Of a DNA stretch of 64,000 bases, positions 43,780 to 53,500 are shown one piece after another; position 1 is the stretch's first letter; each line of letters starts with the position of its first letter. The notes beneath the pieces were generated by a model that saw only the letters and a program-made list of their open reading frames with translations, had not been told where the DNA came from and did no database searches. This DNA comes from Micromonospora chaiyaphumensis (lineage in GTDB: Bacteria > Actinomycetota > Actinomycetes > Mycobacteriales > Micromonosporaceae): positions 124,001-188,000 of the forward strand of contig NZ_FMCS01000009.1 of assembly GCF_900091435.1 (NCBI RefSeq). Reading direction: 5' to 3'. Made by a program: the position numbers and the translations under genes.

Positions 43780-46248
43780 GTGACCGCGCACCGCAACCTC
43801 GGCTTCGTCGCCGCGGCGGCGACCCTGCTGGCGGCGGCCCCGCTGTCGGCGATCTTCGAGCGCTGGACCTGGCTCATCCAGGCGGCCATCGTGGTCGCCG
43901 TCGTGGCCGGCGCGGCCGCGCTGAGCCGGCTGGCCCGGGCACCCCTGTGGGGTCAGGTGCTGGCCATGCTGACCGGTCTCACGCTCGCCCTGACCTGGGT
44001 CTTCCCGGGTGGCACCGAGTTCTTCGCGTTCGTGCCCACCCCGGCCACCTTCGCCCACTTCGGTGACCTGCTGAGCGCCTCCCTGTCGGACATGCGCTCC
44101 TACGGCGTGCAGGTGCCGGACGTGGACTCGCTGCTCTTCCTCGCCGTGCTCGGCATCGGCGCGGTGGCCGTGGTGGTCGACGTGCTCACCGTGGGGCTGC
44201 GCCGGCCCGCGCTGGCCGGGCTGCCCATGCTGGCCATCTACTCGGTGCCGGTCGCGGTCTACGTGGACAGCGTCCCCGCCACCCCGTTCGTGGTGGGCGC
44301 CTGCGGCTACCTGTGGCTGCTGGTCACCGACAACGTCGACCGCGTACGCCGGTTCGGCCGGCGGTTCACCGGCGAGGGGCGCGACGTCGACGTCTGGGAG
44401 GCGTCACCGCTGGCCGCGGCGGGCCGCCGGCTGGCCGTGGTCGGTGTGGTCCTGGCGGTGGCCCTGCCGCTGGCCGTGCCCGGGATGACCGGCGGGCTCC
44501 TGAACGCCGTCGGCGACGGCACCGGCACCGGCAACGGGCGGCCCGGCCAGGGCGGCAGCCCCGGCCGGATCGACCTGTTCGCGGCGCTCAGTGGCCAGCT
44601 CAACCAGAGCGAGGTGACCGAGCTGGTCAAGGTGACCACCAACGAACCGGCTCCGTTCTACCTGCGTTTCGGGGTCGCCGACGAGCTGCTGCCGACCGGC
44701 TTCCGGGTGCGGGTGCCCTCGGGGAAGCCGGCCAACCGCAACCTGCCCGACCCGACGGAGCGCGGCGGCCGGGGCGTGACGCAGCAGCGCTACGAGGCCA
44801 GCGTCGAGGTGAGCAAGAACCTCACCATGCCGCTGCTGCCCGTCTACGCGGAGCCGGTGAAGACCGAGGACCTGAGCGGCAACTGGCTCTACGACGCCAA
44901 CCGCCAGATCGTGTTCTCCAACCGGGAGAACTCCCGGGGCAAGCGCTACTCGTTCGACTACGTCCGGTCGACGTTCAGCCCGGCGGCGCTGCGGGCGGCG
45001 CCGTCGCAACCGGCCGACGACCCGGTGCTGGCGCAGCAGACCGTCACGCCGTCCGTCCGCGAGGTCCAGAAGCTCGTCGACCAGCTGGTGAAGGGCCGCA
45101 CGAACGACTACGACAAGGTCCGGGCGATCTACGACTACTTCTCGGTCGAGAACGGCTTCACCTACTCGCTGTCCACGCGCAGCGGCACCAGCGGCGACGA
45201 CATCACCAACTTCCTCAACACCAAGGTGGGCTTCTGCCAGCAGTACGCCGCGGCGATGGCCTGGCTGGTCCGGTCCGCCGGCATCCCGGCCCGGGTGGCG
45301 TTCGGCTTCACCAACGGCAGCAACTCCGGCGACGGCACGTACGTGCTGACCAACAAGAACCTGCACGCCTGGACCGAGGTCCACTTCGGCGGGATCGGCT
45401 GGGTGCCCTTCGACGCCACCCCGGCGGCGAGCGTCCAGGGGTCGGTCCGCTCGGCCTGGGCGCCGGACACCGACGCCCCCGAGGACGTGACGCCCCTGCC
45501 GGGGAGCACGGCCGCTCCCGGCGGGGTCGACCCGTCGGCCGGCGCGGACGACCCGGACCGGCTCGACAAGGACGCCGACCAGGGCCTGGCCGTCGGCGAC
45601 GGCGGTCCGACCCGGCAGAGCCCGGTCTGGCCGTGGTGGGTGGGCGGGGCGCTCGCCCTGCTGGCGCTGCTCGCGGTGCCCGCGCTGCGGCGCTCCGCGC
45701 TGCGCCGGCGCCGGCGCGCCCGGGCGAGCGTGCCCGCGGCGACCACCATGGCCGCCGTGCCGGGGCAGCGGGGTGAGGCCCGCGAGATCGTCGTGGGTGT
45801 GGACGCCGAGCGGGCCCGCGCGGACGCGCACGCCGCCTGGGACGAACTGCTCGACACGCTTGTCGACTTCCACGTCCGGGTGGACCTGACGGAGACCCCC
45901 CGGACGACCGCCGAGCGGCTGACCCGGGAGACGCTGGCCGAGGACGCCGCCGCCGTGACCGGGATCCGGTTGCTCGGCCGGGCCGAGGAGCGGGCCCGCT
46001 ACGCCCGCGACCCGCTGACCGGCGAGGAGCTGCACCCGGCCCTGCGGTCGGTGCGCGGCGCCCTCGCGGCCCGGGCGAACCGGCGTACCCGGCTGCTGGC
46101 GGCCCTGCTGCCACCGTCGGTGCTGCTGCGCTGGCGGACCGCCCTGACCGAACGCTCGACCCGGCTGGTCACCACGACCGGGCAGGTGCGGCAGCGACTG
46201 TTGCGCTGGAACCCGCGTCGTCTCCTGGCGGGCCGACCGGCCCGCTGA
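43780..46248 (+). CDS. TgpA-like membrane transglutaminase (DUF3488-transglutaminase-DUF4129)
   Basis: 822 residues. Several N-terminal TM helices (residues about 5-240), an extracytoplasmic transglutaminase domain with catalytic C486 (GFCQQYAAAMAW), H529 (NLHAWTEV) and D545 (PFDATP), a Pro/Asp-rich linker, a further TM helix (WWVGGALALLALLAVPAL) and a C-terminal cytosolic DUF4129-like region. It probably cross-links or processes an envelope protein. The substrate is unknown. GTG with GAAGGGTGG upstream. Confidence 0.9.
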   Translation: MTAHRNLGFVAAAATLLAAAPLSAIFERWTWLIQAAIVVAVVAGAAALSRLARAPLWGQVLAMLTGLTLALTWVFPGGTEFFAFVPTPATFAHFGDLLSASLSDMRSYGVQVPDVDSLLFLAVLGIGAVAVVVDVLTVGLRRPALAGLPMLAIYSVPVAVYVDSVPATPFVVGACGYLWLLVTDNVDRVRRFGRRFTGEGRDVDVWEASPLAAAGRRLAVVGVVLAVALPLAVPGMTGGLLNAVGDGTGTGNGRPGQGGSPGRIDLFAALSGQLNQSEVTELVKVTTNEPAPFYLRFGVADELLPTGFRVRVPSGKPANRNLPDPTERGGRGVTQQRYEASVEVSKNLTMPLLPVYAEPVKTEDLSGNWLYDANRQIVFSNRENSRGKRYSFDYVRSTFSPAALRAAPSQPADDPVLAQQTVTPSVREVQKLVDQLVKGRTNDYDKVRAIYDYFSVENGFTYSLSTRSGTSGDDITNFLNTKVGFCQQYAAAMAWLVRSAGIPARVAFGFTNGSNSGDGTYVLTNKNLHAWTEVHFGGIGWVPFDATPAASVQGSVRSAWAPDTDAPEDVTPLPGSTAAPGGVDPSAGADDPDRLDKDADQGLAVGDGGPTRQSPVWPWWVGGALALLALLAVPALRRSALRRRRRARASVPAATTMAAVPGQRGEAREIVVGVDAERARADAHAAWDELLDTLVDFHVRVDLTETPRTTAERLTRETLAEDAAAVTGIRLLGRAEERARYARDPLTGEELHPALRSVRGALAARANRRTRLLAALLPPSVLLRWRTALTERSTRLVTTTGQVRQRLLRWNPRRLLAGRPAR

Positions 46249-46329
46249 CCCGGTTCCGCCCGCCGGCGCTCCCCCGCCGGCGGGCCGGACCGGGTCCCAG
46301 AACTCCACCCACGGCGTCGCCACCAGCGC

Positions 46330-46393
46330 GCGTCGATCAAGAGGTTTGCGTCAGGAAACGGGCGCACGCCGACGCAAACCTCTTGATCAACGC
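46330..46393. repeat. 18-bp perfect inverted repeat between convergent genes
   Basis: GATCAAGAGGTTTGCGTC (46335-46352) and its exact complement GACGCAAACCTCTTGATC (46371-46388) enclose an 18-nt loop. The stem extends past one mismatch by GCGT/ACGC. The arms are much more AT-rich than the surroundings. It lies 82 bp after the transglutaminase gene and 142 bp before the end of the DUF3040 gene, so it can serve as a bidirectional terminator, and it may be a dispersed repeat. The rest of 46249-46529 shows nothing else. Confidence 0.9.
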
Positions 46394-46529
46394 GGCGTGG
46401 GGCGTGCGTGGGCGTGGCGGGGCGGCGTGAGACCGGGCGGATCGGGGCGCGCGGAAGCGACCACGCTCGCCGGGGGCGGTGCCCGGCGATTCGCCGTCGC
46501 GAGGGCCCGCCCTCAGGGGCGGGACGTGC

Positions 46530-46925
46530 TCAGCGGTGGCCCTCCGGGCGCTGCCGCCAGCGGTCCTCCATCCGGTCCAGGAAGGAGCCCCGGCGGCCGC
46601 TGCGGCCACGGGGACGACGGCGGCTCGTCGTGCCGCCGACCACGTGCAGGTCGGGCGACTGGGATCGGCGGTGCGACTGCACCGCGTAGCCCAACGAGGC
46701 CAGCATGACGACGAAGCCCGCCACGGCCAGCGGGGGCGTCTTGATCACGGCACCGTAGATCAACAGGGCCAGACCAGCGATGACCACGCCGGCAGCGACG
46801 AGCACGCGACGCCGCGCGTGGAAACGCGGGTCGCTGGCGCGCACGGCCGAGGCGAACTTGGGGTCCTCGGCAAGCGACCGCTCGATCTGCTCGAACAGCC
46901 GCTGCTCGTGCTCCGAGAGCGGCAC
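46530..46925 (-). CDS. DUF3040 small membrane protein
   Basis: 131 residues. The family opening PLSEHEQRLFEQIERSLAEDPKFASAVR is clear, then two TM helices (VLVAAGVVIAGLALLIYGAVI and PLAVAGFVVMLASLGYAV) and a basic tail. DUF3040 is actinobacteria-specific with no known function. GTG start after GAGGAG-TGCC. Confidence 0.9.
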   Translation of the reverse strand: MPLSEHEQRLFEQIERSLAEDPKFASAVRASDPRFHARRRVLVAAGVVIAGLALLIYGAVIKTPPLAVAGFVVMLASLGYAVQSHRRSQSPDLHVVGGTTSRRRPRGRSGRRGSFLDRMEDRWRQRPEGHR

Positions 46926-47040
46926 GGCACTCCTCCCCGGTCACGTTGGTCGGCCCGGGCGGGCCGACAGACCGTGGCAGCCAACCGGCTGCTTACCCGC
47001 AAGTCTACGAGGGGGCTCGCGCGTCGGAAAGCGGGACGAC

Positions 47041-48300
47041 CTACGGCCGGGTCGGTTTTTCCGGTCGCCGGGGATCACGCTTCCCGAGAAGACTGGCCGG
47101 ACCTATGACGGACCGCCCGAATCGGGCGGCCGCGGCGTCCGCCGCCGCCTCCGCCTCCCGCCATCCGCGCTCGGGCGCGCCCAGGGTGAGCTGCTGCGGC
47201 GTCTCCTCCGCGGCGGCCAGCCCCTCCATCCGGACGCCGACCAGGCGGACCGGCTCGCCGGGGGCCAGGGCGGTCCAGAGCGCCCAGGCCGTGTCGAACA
47301 TCTCCCGGGCGGTGTCGGTGGGCACACCGAGCGTGCGGGAGCGGCTGACCGTGCGGAAGTCGGCCAACCGGACCTTGAGCGACACGGTGCGCCCCACCTG
47401 ACCCGCCGCGCGCAGCCGGGCGCCGGCCTTCTCGGCGAGGGCGAGCAGCGCGCGCCGGATCTCCGCCGGGTCGGTGACGTCGGTGTCGAAGGTGACCTCG
47501 GCGCCGATCGACTTCTCCACGTGCTCCGGGCTCACCCGGCGCGGGTCCCGCCCCCAGGCCAGCTCGTGCAGGTGGGCGGCGGACGCCTCGCCCACCGCCC
47601 GGCGGAGCAGGCCCGGCGGCGCCTCGGCCAGGTCGCCCACGGTGCGCAGGCCCAGCCGTTGCAGCGCCTCGGCGGACCGCTCCCCCACCCCCCACAGCGC
47701 CGCCACCGGCAGCGGGTGCAGGAACTCCAGCACCCGGGCGGCGGGCACCACGAGCAGGCCGTCGGGCTTGGCCCGGGTCGAGCCGAGCTTGGCCACGAAC
47801 TTGCTCGGCGCCACCCCGACCGAGCAGGTCAGCTCCTGCTCCTCGGCCACCCGGCGGCGGATCAGCCGGGCGATCTCGGTGGGGCTGCCGAAGAGCCGCC
47901 GGGCCCCGGCCACGTCGAGGAACGCCTCGTCCAGCGAGAGCGGCTCCACCAGCGGGGTGACGTCACGGAAGATCCGCATCACCGCCCGGGAGGCGGCCGA
48001 GTATTGCGGGAAGTCCGGGGGCAGGTAGACCGCGTGCGGGCAGAGCGCCCGGGCCCGGGCCGTGGGCATGGCGCTGCGGACGCCGAAGCGGCGCGCCTCG
48101 TAGCTGGCCGAGCTGACCACCCCGCGCGGGCCGATCCCGCCCACCACCACCGGCTGGCCGCGCAGCTCGGGGCGGCGGCGCACCTCCACCGAGGCGAAGA
48201 AGGCGTCCATGTCGACGTGCAGGATCGGGCAGCCGGTGTCGTCGGCGTCCGGCCCGAAGCGCGGATCACCGCCCCGGGGCAACGACTGACTGCGGCCCAT
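47041..48300 (-). CDS. dinB: DNA polymerase IV (DinB, Y-family)
   Basis: 419 residues. Catalytic motifs HVDMDAFFASVEVRRRPEL and SLDEAFLDVAGARRLFG give the acidic triad. The thumb helix-hairpin-helix (ALWGVGERSAEALQRLGLRTVGDLA) and little-finger domain follow. ETPQQLTLG resembles a degenerate clamp motif. It bypasses DNA lesions or misaligned primers. ATG 48300 has TAACCT (48312-48307) 6 nt upstream, no ribosome site and no LexA box, so it looks constitutive and leaderless. Confidence 0.94.
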   Translation of the reverse strand: MGRSQSLPRGGDPRFGPDADDTGCPILHVDMDAFFASVEVRRRPELRGQPVVVGGIGPRGVVSSASYEARRFGVRSAMPTARARALCPHAVYLPPDFPQYSAASRAVMRIFRDVTPLVEPLSLDEAFLDVAGARRLFGSPTEIARLIRRRVAEEQELTCSVGVAPSKFVAKLGSTRAKPDGLLVVPAARVLEFLHPLPVAALWGVGERSAEALQRLGLRTVGDLAEAPPGLLRRAVGEASAAHLHELAWGRDPRRVSPEHVEKSIGAEVTFDTDVTDPAEIRRALLALAEKAGARLRAAGQVGRTVSLKVRLADFRTVSRSRTLGVPTDTAREMFDTAWALWTALAPGEPVRLVGVRMEGLAAAEETPQQLTLGAPERGWREAEAAADAAAARFGRSVIGPASLLGKRDPRRPEKPTRP

Positions 48301-48345
48301 CCCCGCAGGTTAGCCGCCCGGTCCGACAGGTTCGCCCGGAGCGGG

Positions 48346-49509
48346 TCAGCCGCGGACCACCAGCAGCGGGATCGTCATCTCGGCCGCGGTGTCCGCGCCG
48401 TGGTACGCCACCAGCTGCGACGCCATCGGCGGCTCCGAGCGGGTGGCGACCAACGCGTACGTGTCGCGGCAGACCACCACCACGTCGCCGATCCGGCCCA
48501 GGTGCGCCTCCGGCACCGGCCCGAACCAGCCGGTGGCCACCGCCTCCTCCCGGGTCAGCACCCGGGCCGCGCCGTCCAGCACCGCCGACCAGGCGGCCAC
48601 CACGTCGGCGGTGGCGCCCGGCTCGACGTGCAGGTAGCGCACCCTGGGCTCGCCGGCCACCACCCGGACGCCGGCCCGCAGCCGGGGGTCGGTGTCCAGG
48701 TCGATCCGGTGCCCTTCGGGCACGTTCAGCTGCCCGTGGTCGGCGGTGACCAGCAGGGCGGCGTCCGGCGGCAGCCCGTCGACCAGCCGGGCGAGCAGCC
48801 GGTCCACCTCGGCGGCGGCCAGCCGCCAGGGCGCCGAGTCCACGCCGGTGAGGTGCCCGTGCCGGTCCAGGTCGGGGTGGTAGCCGGAGACCAGGGCCGG
48901 CCCGGGGCCGGCGGCCAGGGCGGCGAGCATCCGCTCGGCGAGCGGGTCGGCGCCGGCCGCGCCCCGGTAGTCGCCGCCCCGGTTCGCGGCCAGGGTGAGG
49001 CCGCTGCCGGCAAACTCGGGGCGGCTGACCACGGTGACCGCCACGCCGGCGGCGCGAGCGCGCTCGTACCAGGTCGGGACCGGCTGCCAGGCAAACGGCT
49101 CGGGGTCACCGGCCCAGTCGACGTGGTTGAGCACCCGGTCGGTGCCGGGCACCCGGACGGTGAAGCCGAGCACGCCGTGCGCGCCGGACGGGGTGCCGGT
49201 GCCGAGGCTCACCAGGCTGGTCGGGGTGGTGGAGGGGAAACCGGCGGTGAGCGGGACGCCGACCGTGGCGGCCAGCCCGGCCAGCGTCGGCGCGTACGGG
49301 GCGGCGGTGGGGATCTGGTACCAGCCGAGCCCGTCGACCAGCAGCACGGCGATCCGGCGCACCCCGGCCAGCCGGGGCGTCAGGTCGAGCAGATCGGCGG
49401 CGCCGGGCACGCCGAGCAGCGCGAGCGCGCTGGGCAGCACGTCGGCCAGGCTGCCGCCGCCGTAGCGGGGCGCGACCCGGTCGAGCGGACCCACCGCGGG
49501 GCCGGTCAT
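48346..49509 (-). CDS. Alkaline phosphatase-superfamily phosphodiesterase/nucleotide pyrophosphatase
   Basis: 387 residues. Metal-binding and nucleophile region AVLLVDGLGWYQIP and TAGFPSTTPTSLVSLGTG (Thr nucleophile), then YHPDLDRHGHLTG and LLVTADHGQLNVPEGHRIDLD. No signal peptide is visible. Related to type I phosphodiesterases; the substrate is not readable. ATG overlaps the methyltransferase stop (ATGA), so the two are one transcription unit. Confidence 0.87.
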   Translation of the reverse strand: MTGPAVGPLDRVAPRYGGGSLADVLPSALALLGVPGAADLLDLTPRLAGVRRIAVLLVDGLGWYQIPTAAPYAPTLAGLAATVGVPLTAGFPSTTPTSLVSLGTGTPSGAHGVLGFTVRVPGTDRVLNHVDWAGDPEPFAWQPVPTWYERARAAGVAVTVVSRPEFAGSGLTLAANRGGDYRGAAGADPLAERMLAALAAGPGPALVSGYHPDLDRHGHLTGVDSAPWRLAAAEVDRLLARLVDGLPPDAALLVTADHGQLNVPEGHRIDLDTDPRLRAGVRVVAGEPRVRYLHVEPGATADVVAAWSAVLDGAARVLTREEAVATGWFGPVPEAHLGRIGDVVVVCRDTYALVATRSEPPMASQLVAYHGADTAAEMTIPLLVVRG

Positions 49510-50237
49510 GCCGGGCGGCGGGCGAACAGGTGCAGCTGGGCGGCGAGGTCGCGGTACGGCGGCCGGGCGGCCAGGGCCCGTTCCAGCTCGACCAGGGCGG
49601 CGGCCTGACCGTCCGCCACGGCGGCCGGGAGCAGGTCGGCGAGCACGCGTACCCCGTGGATCTCCTCGACGGTGAGCCCGGCGGCGGCGAGCAGCGCGGT
49701 GGCGCCGTCCGCGTCGTAGCGGCGGCGCAGGGTGTCCCGGGGGCCGGCGGTGCCGGCCGGGTCGGCGGCGAGCGCGGCCGCCACGTCCAGGTGCCCGTTC
49801 ACGGCCCGGGCCAGCACGGCGGCGGCCCGGCCGGCGACCAGCACGCTGGCCGCACCGCCGGGGCGCAGGGCCGCGGCCAGCGCGGCGACCACCGGAGCGG
49901 GGTCGTCCACGACCTCCAGCACCGAGTGGCAGAGCACCAGGTCGGCGGTGGCCGGCTCGACCAGCCCGGCGAGCGCGTCGCCGTCGCCCTGCACGGCGCG
50001 TACCCGCTCGGCGACCCCGGCCTCGGCGGCCCGGCGGGTCAGCGCGGCGAGCGCGTCGGGGCTGGCGTCGACCACGGTGACGCGGTGGCCGGCCTCGGCG
50101 AGCGGGACGGCGAAGCCGCCCGTCCCGCCGCCGACGTCGAGCACGGTGAGCCGCTCGCCGGCCCGCCGGTCCAGCTCGGCCCGGAGCACCGCCCAGATGA
50201 CGGCGGTGCGGGGGGTGAGGGTTCGGGTCAGCTCCAC
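49506..50237 (-). CDS. Class I SAM-dependent methyltransferase
   Basis: 243 residues. Motif I LTVLDVGGGTGGFAVPLAEAG, motif II VTVVDASPDALAAL, motif III ADLVLCHSVLEVVDDPAPVVAALAAALRPGG. The substrate is unknown; the fold resembles tRNA/ubiquinone-type methyltransferases. GTG 50237 with TAGGCT (50250-50245) 7 nt upstream indicates a leaderless mRNA. The upstream in-frame extension to 50489 is a shadow. Confidence 0.88.
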   Translation of the reverse strand: MELTRTLTPRTAVIWAVLRAELDRRAGERLTVLDVGGGTGGFAVPLAEAGHRVTVVDASPDALAALTRRAAEAGVAERVRAVQGDGDALAGLVEPATADLVLCHSVLEVVDDPAPVVAALAAALRPGGAASVLVAGRAAAVLARAVNGHLDVAAALAADPAGTAGPRDTLRRRYDADGATALLAAAGLTVEEIHGVRVLADLLPAAVADGQAAALVELERALAARPPYRDLAAQLHLFARRPA

Positions 50238-50269
50238 GCCGCCGAGCCTAGTCACCCCCGGGCCCGCGG

Positions 50270-50449
50270 TCAGGACTCGCCACCGCCGGCCGGGTCCTCC
50301 TCGGCGCGGGAGCGCTGGGCGTTGGCCACCGGCCCGTCGGTCACCTGGTATTCCCGCGGCTCCACCTCGTGGGTGGGCGCCCAACCGGCGCCCAGCCGGG
50401 TCCGTCGGGCGTTCGCCACGCCACCGGGGTACGTGCTGTGAAAGGTCAT
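50270..50449 (-). CDS. 59-residue hydrophilic protein with internal VANA repeat
   Basis: It begins MTFHSTYPGGVANARRTRLG and ends GPVANAQRSRAEEDP. The GGVANARRTR and GPVANAQRSR segments are a two-fold internal repeat about 33 residues apart. No TM, Cys or known motif. The ATG at 50449 has GGGGG nine bases upstream; an in-frame ATG at 50458 abuts that G-run. A possible -10 TACGGT lies at 50530-50525. Family not recognised. Confidence 0.6.
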   Translation of the reverse strand: MTFHSTYPGGVANARRTRLGAGWAPTHEVEPREYQVTDGPVANAQRSRAEEDPAGGGES

Positions 50450-50546
50450 CTGGTCCATCCCCCATACCCGGGCGGGCCACTCTGCCCACCCGTGCCGGGA
50501 GTCTCCCGCCTCCGGCCTCGGGAAACCGTAATGTGGATCACTCCGC

Positions 50547-53500
50547 TCAACGGAAATCCCGGGACGCCGGCGTGACGGGGGGCTCGATCGCGTCCAGCCG
50601 GTCCGCGGTGAGGCTCGTGACGCCCTCGTGCCGCTGCAACCGGCCCCGCACCACCAGCGCGCCGCTGGTGCGGGCGATTCGACGGTAGCGCTGCCAGAGC
50701 CCCGGGGAGCAAGTGACATTGAGCATGCCCGTCTCGTCCTCCAGGTTGAGGAAGGTGACCCCGCCGGCGGTCGCCGGGCGCTGCCGGTGGGTGACGATCC
50801 CGCCGACCCGGATCCGCTGCCCGGGCTCCACCCGGCCCAGCCGGGCGATCGGCACCGCGCCGAGGGCGTCCAGCCGGTCCCGGATGAACCGGGCCGGGTG
50901 GCTCTCCGGGGACAGGCCGGTGGCCCAGACGTCGGCGACCAGCCGGTCCACCGCCTCCATCCCGGGCAGGGTGGGCGGGGCCGTGCCGGTCACCGTGCCG
51001 GGCAGCCGGCCCGGCCGGTCCTGGGCCGCCGCGCCGGCGGCCCAGAGGGCCTGCCGGCGGGTCAGCCCGAAACCGGCGAAGGCGTCCGCGGTGGCCAGCG
51101 CCTCCAGCTGCGCCGCGGTCAGGCCGACCCGGCGGGCCAGGTCCGGCATGTCCCGGTACGGCCCGTGGGCCGTCCGCTCCGCCTCGATCCGCTCGGCCAC
51201 GTCGTCGCCGAGGGTACGCACGCTGCCCAGCCCCAGCCGGACCACCGGGCCGCCCAGCCCCCAGGCGTGCGGCGGCTCCCCCGGCTGGCTCCCCCACCGG
51301 GTCTCCGGGCCGGATTCCAGCGTGGCCTTGGCGCCGCTGGCGTTGATGTCCGGCCGGCGGACCTCGACGCCGTGCCGGCGGGCGTCGTCGACCAGGGTCT
51401 GCGGCGAGTAGAAGCCCATCGGCTGGGCGTTGAGCAGCGCGGCCAGGAACGGGCCGGGGTGGTAGCGCTTCAGCCAGGAGCTGGCGTAGACCAGGTAGGC
51501 GAAGCTCATGGCGTGGCTCTCCGGGAAGCCGTAGCTGGCGAACGCGGTGAGCTTGCGGTAGACGTCGTCGGCCAGGTCGCCCGTGATGCCCCGCTCGGCC
51601 ATCCCGGCGTAGAGCCGGTCGGCGATCTGCGCCATCCGCTCCACCGAGCGCTTCGCCCCCATGGCCCGGCGCAGCTGGTCGGCCCCGGCCGCGTCGAAGC
51701 CGGCCAGGTCGATGGCGAGCTGCATGAGCTGCTCCTGGAACAGCGGCACGCCGAGGGTCTTCTCCAGCGCGTTGCGCATCAGCGGGTGCGCGAAGGTCAC
51801 CGGCTCCTGGCCGTTCTTGCGCCGGATGTACGGGTGCACCGAGCCGCCCTGGATCGGGCCGGGCCGGATCAGCGCCACCTCCACCACCAGGTCGTAGAAC
51901 TCGCGGGGCTTGAGCCGGGGCAGGGTGGCCATCTGGGCGCGGCTCTCCACCTGGAACACCCCGACCGAGTCGGCCCGGCAGAGCATGTCGTAGACCTCTG
52001 GGTCGTCCAGGGTCATGTCGCCCAGGTCCAGGCTCATCCCGATCAAGTCGTAGCCGTAGTGTAGCGCGGAGAGCATGCCGAGGCCGAGCAGGTCGAACTT
52101 GACCAGGCCGACGGCGGCGCAGTCGTCCTTGTCCCACTGGAGCACGCTGCGGCCCGGCATCCGCCCCCACTCCACCGGGCAGACCTCGATCACCGGCCGG
52201 TCGCAGATCACCATGCCGCCGGAGTGGATGCCCAGGTGCCGGGGGAAGGTCTGCAGCTCGTTGGCGTACGCCACCACCTGCTCGGGGATGTCCTCGACGT
52301 CGACCGCCGCGACCGAGCCCCAGCGGTCGATCTGCTTGCTCCAGGCGTCCTGCTGCCCGGGCGAGAAGCCGAACGCCTTGGCCACGTCCCGCACCGCCGA
52401 CCGCGGCCGGTAGGAGATGACGTTGGCGACCTGGGCGGTGTGCTCCCGGCCGTACCGGGCGTAGACGTGCTGGATCACCTCCTCCCGGCGGTCGGACTCG
52501 ATGTCCACGTCGATGTCGGGCGGGCCGTCCCGTTCCGGGGCGAGGAACCGCTCGAAGAGCAGCCGGTGCCGCACCGCGTCCACGTTGGTGATCCGCAGCG
52601 CGTAGCACACCGCCGAGTTGGCCGCCGAGCCCCGGCCCTGGCAGTAGATGTCCTGCTCGCGGCAGAACGCGACGATGTCGTAGACCACCAGGAAGTAGCC
52701 CGGGAAGCCCAGGTCCTCGATCATCCGCAGCTCATGCTCCAGCTGCGCGTACGCCTCCGGGTGCGCCTCGGGCGGGCCGTAGCGCTCCCGGGCGCCGGCC
52801 ATGGTGAGGTGGCGCAGCCAGCTCATCTCGGTGTGCCCCGGCGGCACCGGGTACGCCGGCAGCTGCGGCGCGACAAGTTGCAGGTCGAAGGCGAGTTCCG
52901 CGCCGAACTCGGCGGCGCGGGCCACCGCACCCGGGTACGCGGCGAACCGCGCCGCCATCTCCGCGCCGCTGCGCAGGTGGGCGGTGGCGGCGGCGGGCAG
53001 CCAGCCGTCGATCTCGTCGAGGCTGCGCCGGGCCCGCACCGCCGCCACCGTGGTGGCCAGCCGGCGCCGCCCCGGGGTGGCGTAGTGCACGTTGTTGGTG
53101 GCCACCGTGGGCAGCCCGGCCGCGGCGGCCAGCTCGGCCAGCGCGTCGTTGCGGTCGGCGTCGAGCGGGTGCCCGTGGTCGGTCAGCTCCACCGCCACCG
53201 TCTCGGCGCCGAAGAGTTCGGTGAGCCGGTCCAGCTCCCGGGCCGCCGCGTCGACCCCCTCGGTGAGCAGCGCGGCGGGCACGTGCCCCTTGCGGCAGCC
53301 GGTGAGCACCAGCACGTGGTCGCGCAGCTCGGCGGCCACCTCCTCCAGCTCGCCGTAGACCGGGCGGCCCTTCTCGCCGCCGCGCAGCTGCGCCCGGGCG
53401 ATGGTGGCGGCGAGCCGGGCGTACCCCTCGTGGCCGTGGGCCAGCACCAGCAGGTGCGCGCCGTGCGGGTCCGGCTCGCCGTTCTGCGGGCCGGGCAGCC

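Noticed and set aside
47041..48312. SOS control of dinB
   Set aside because: No GAAC-N4-GTTC box is visible near its promoter, unlike the imu operon.
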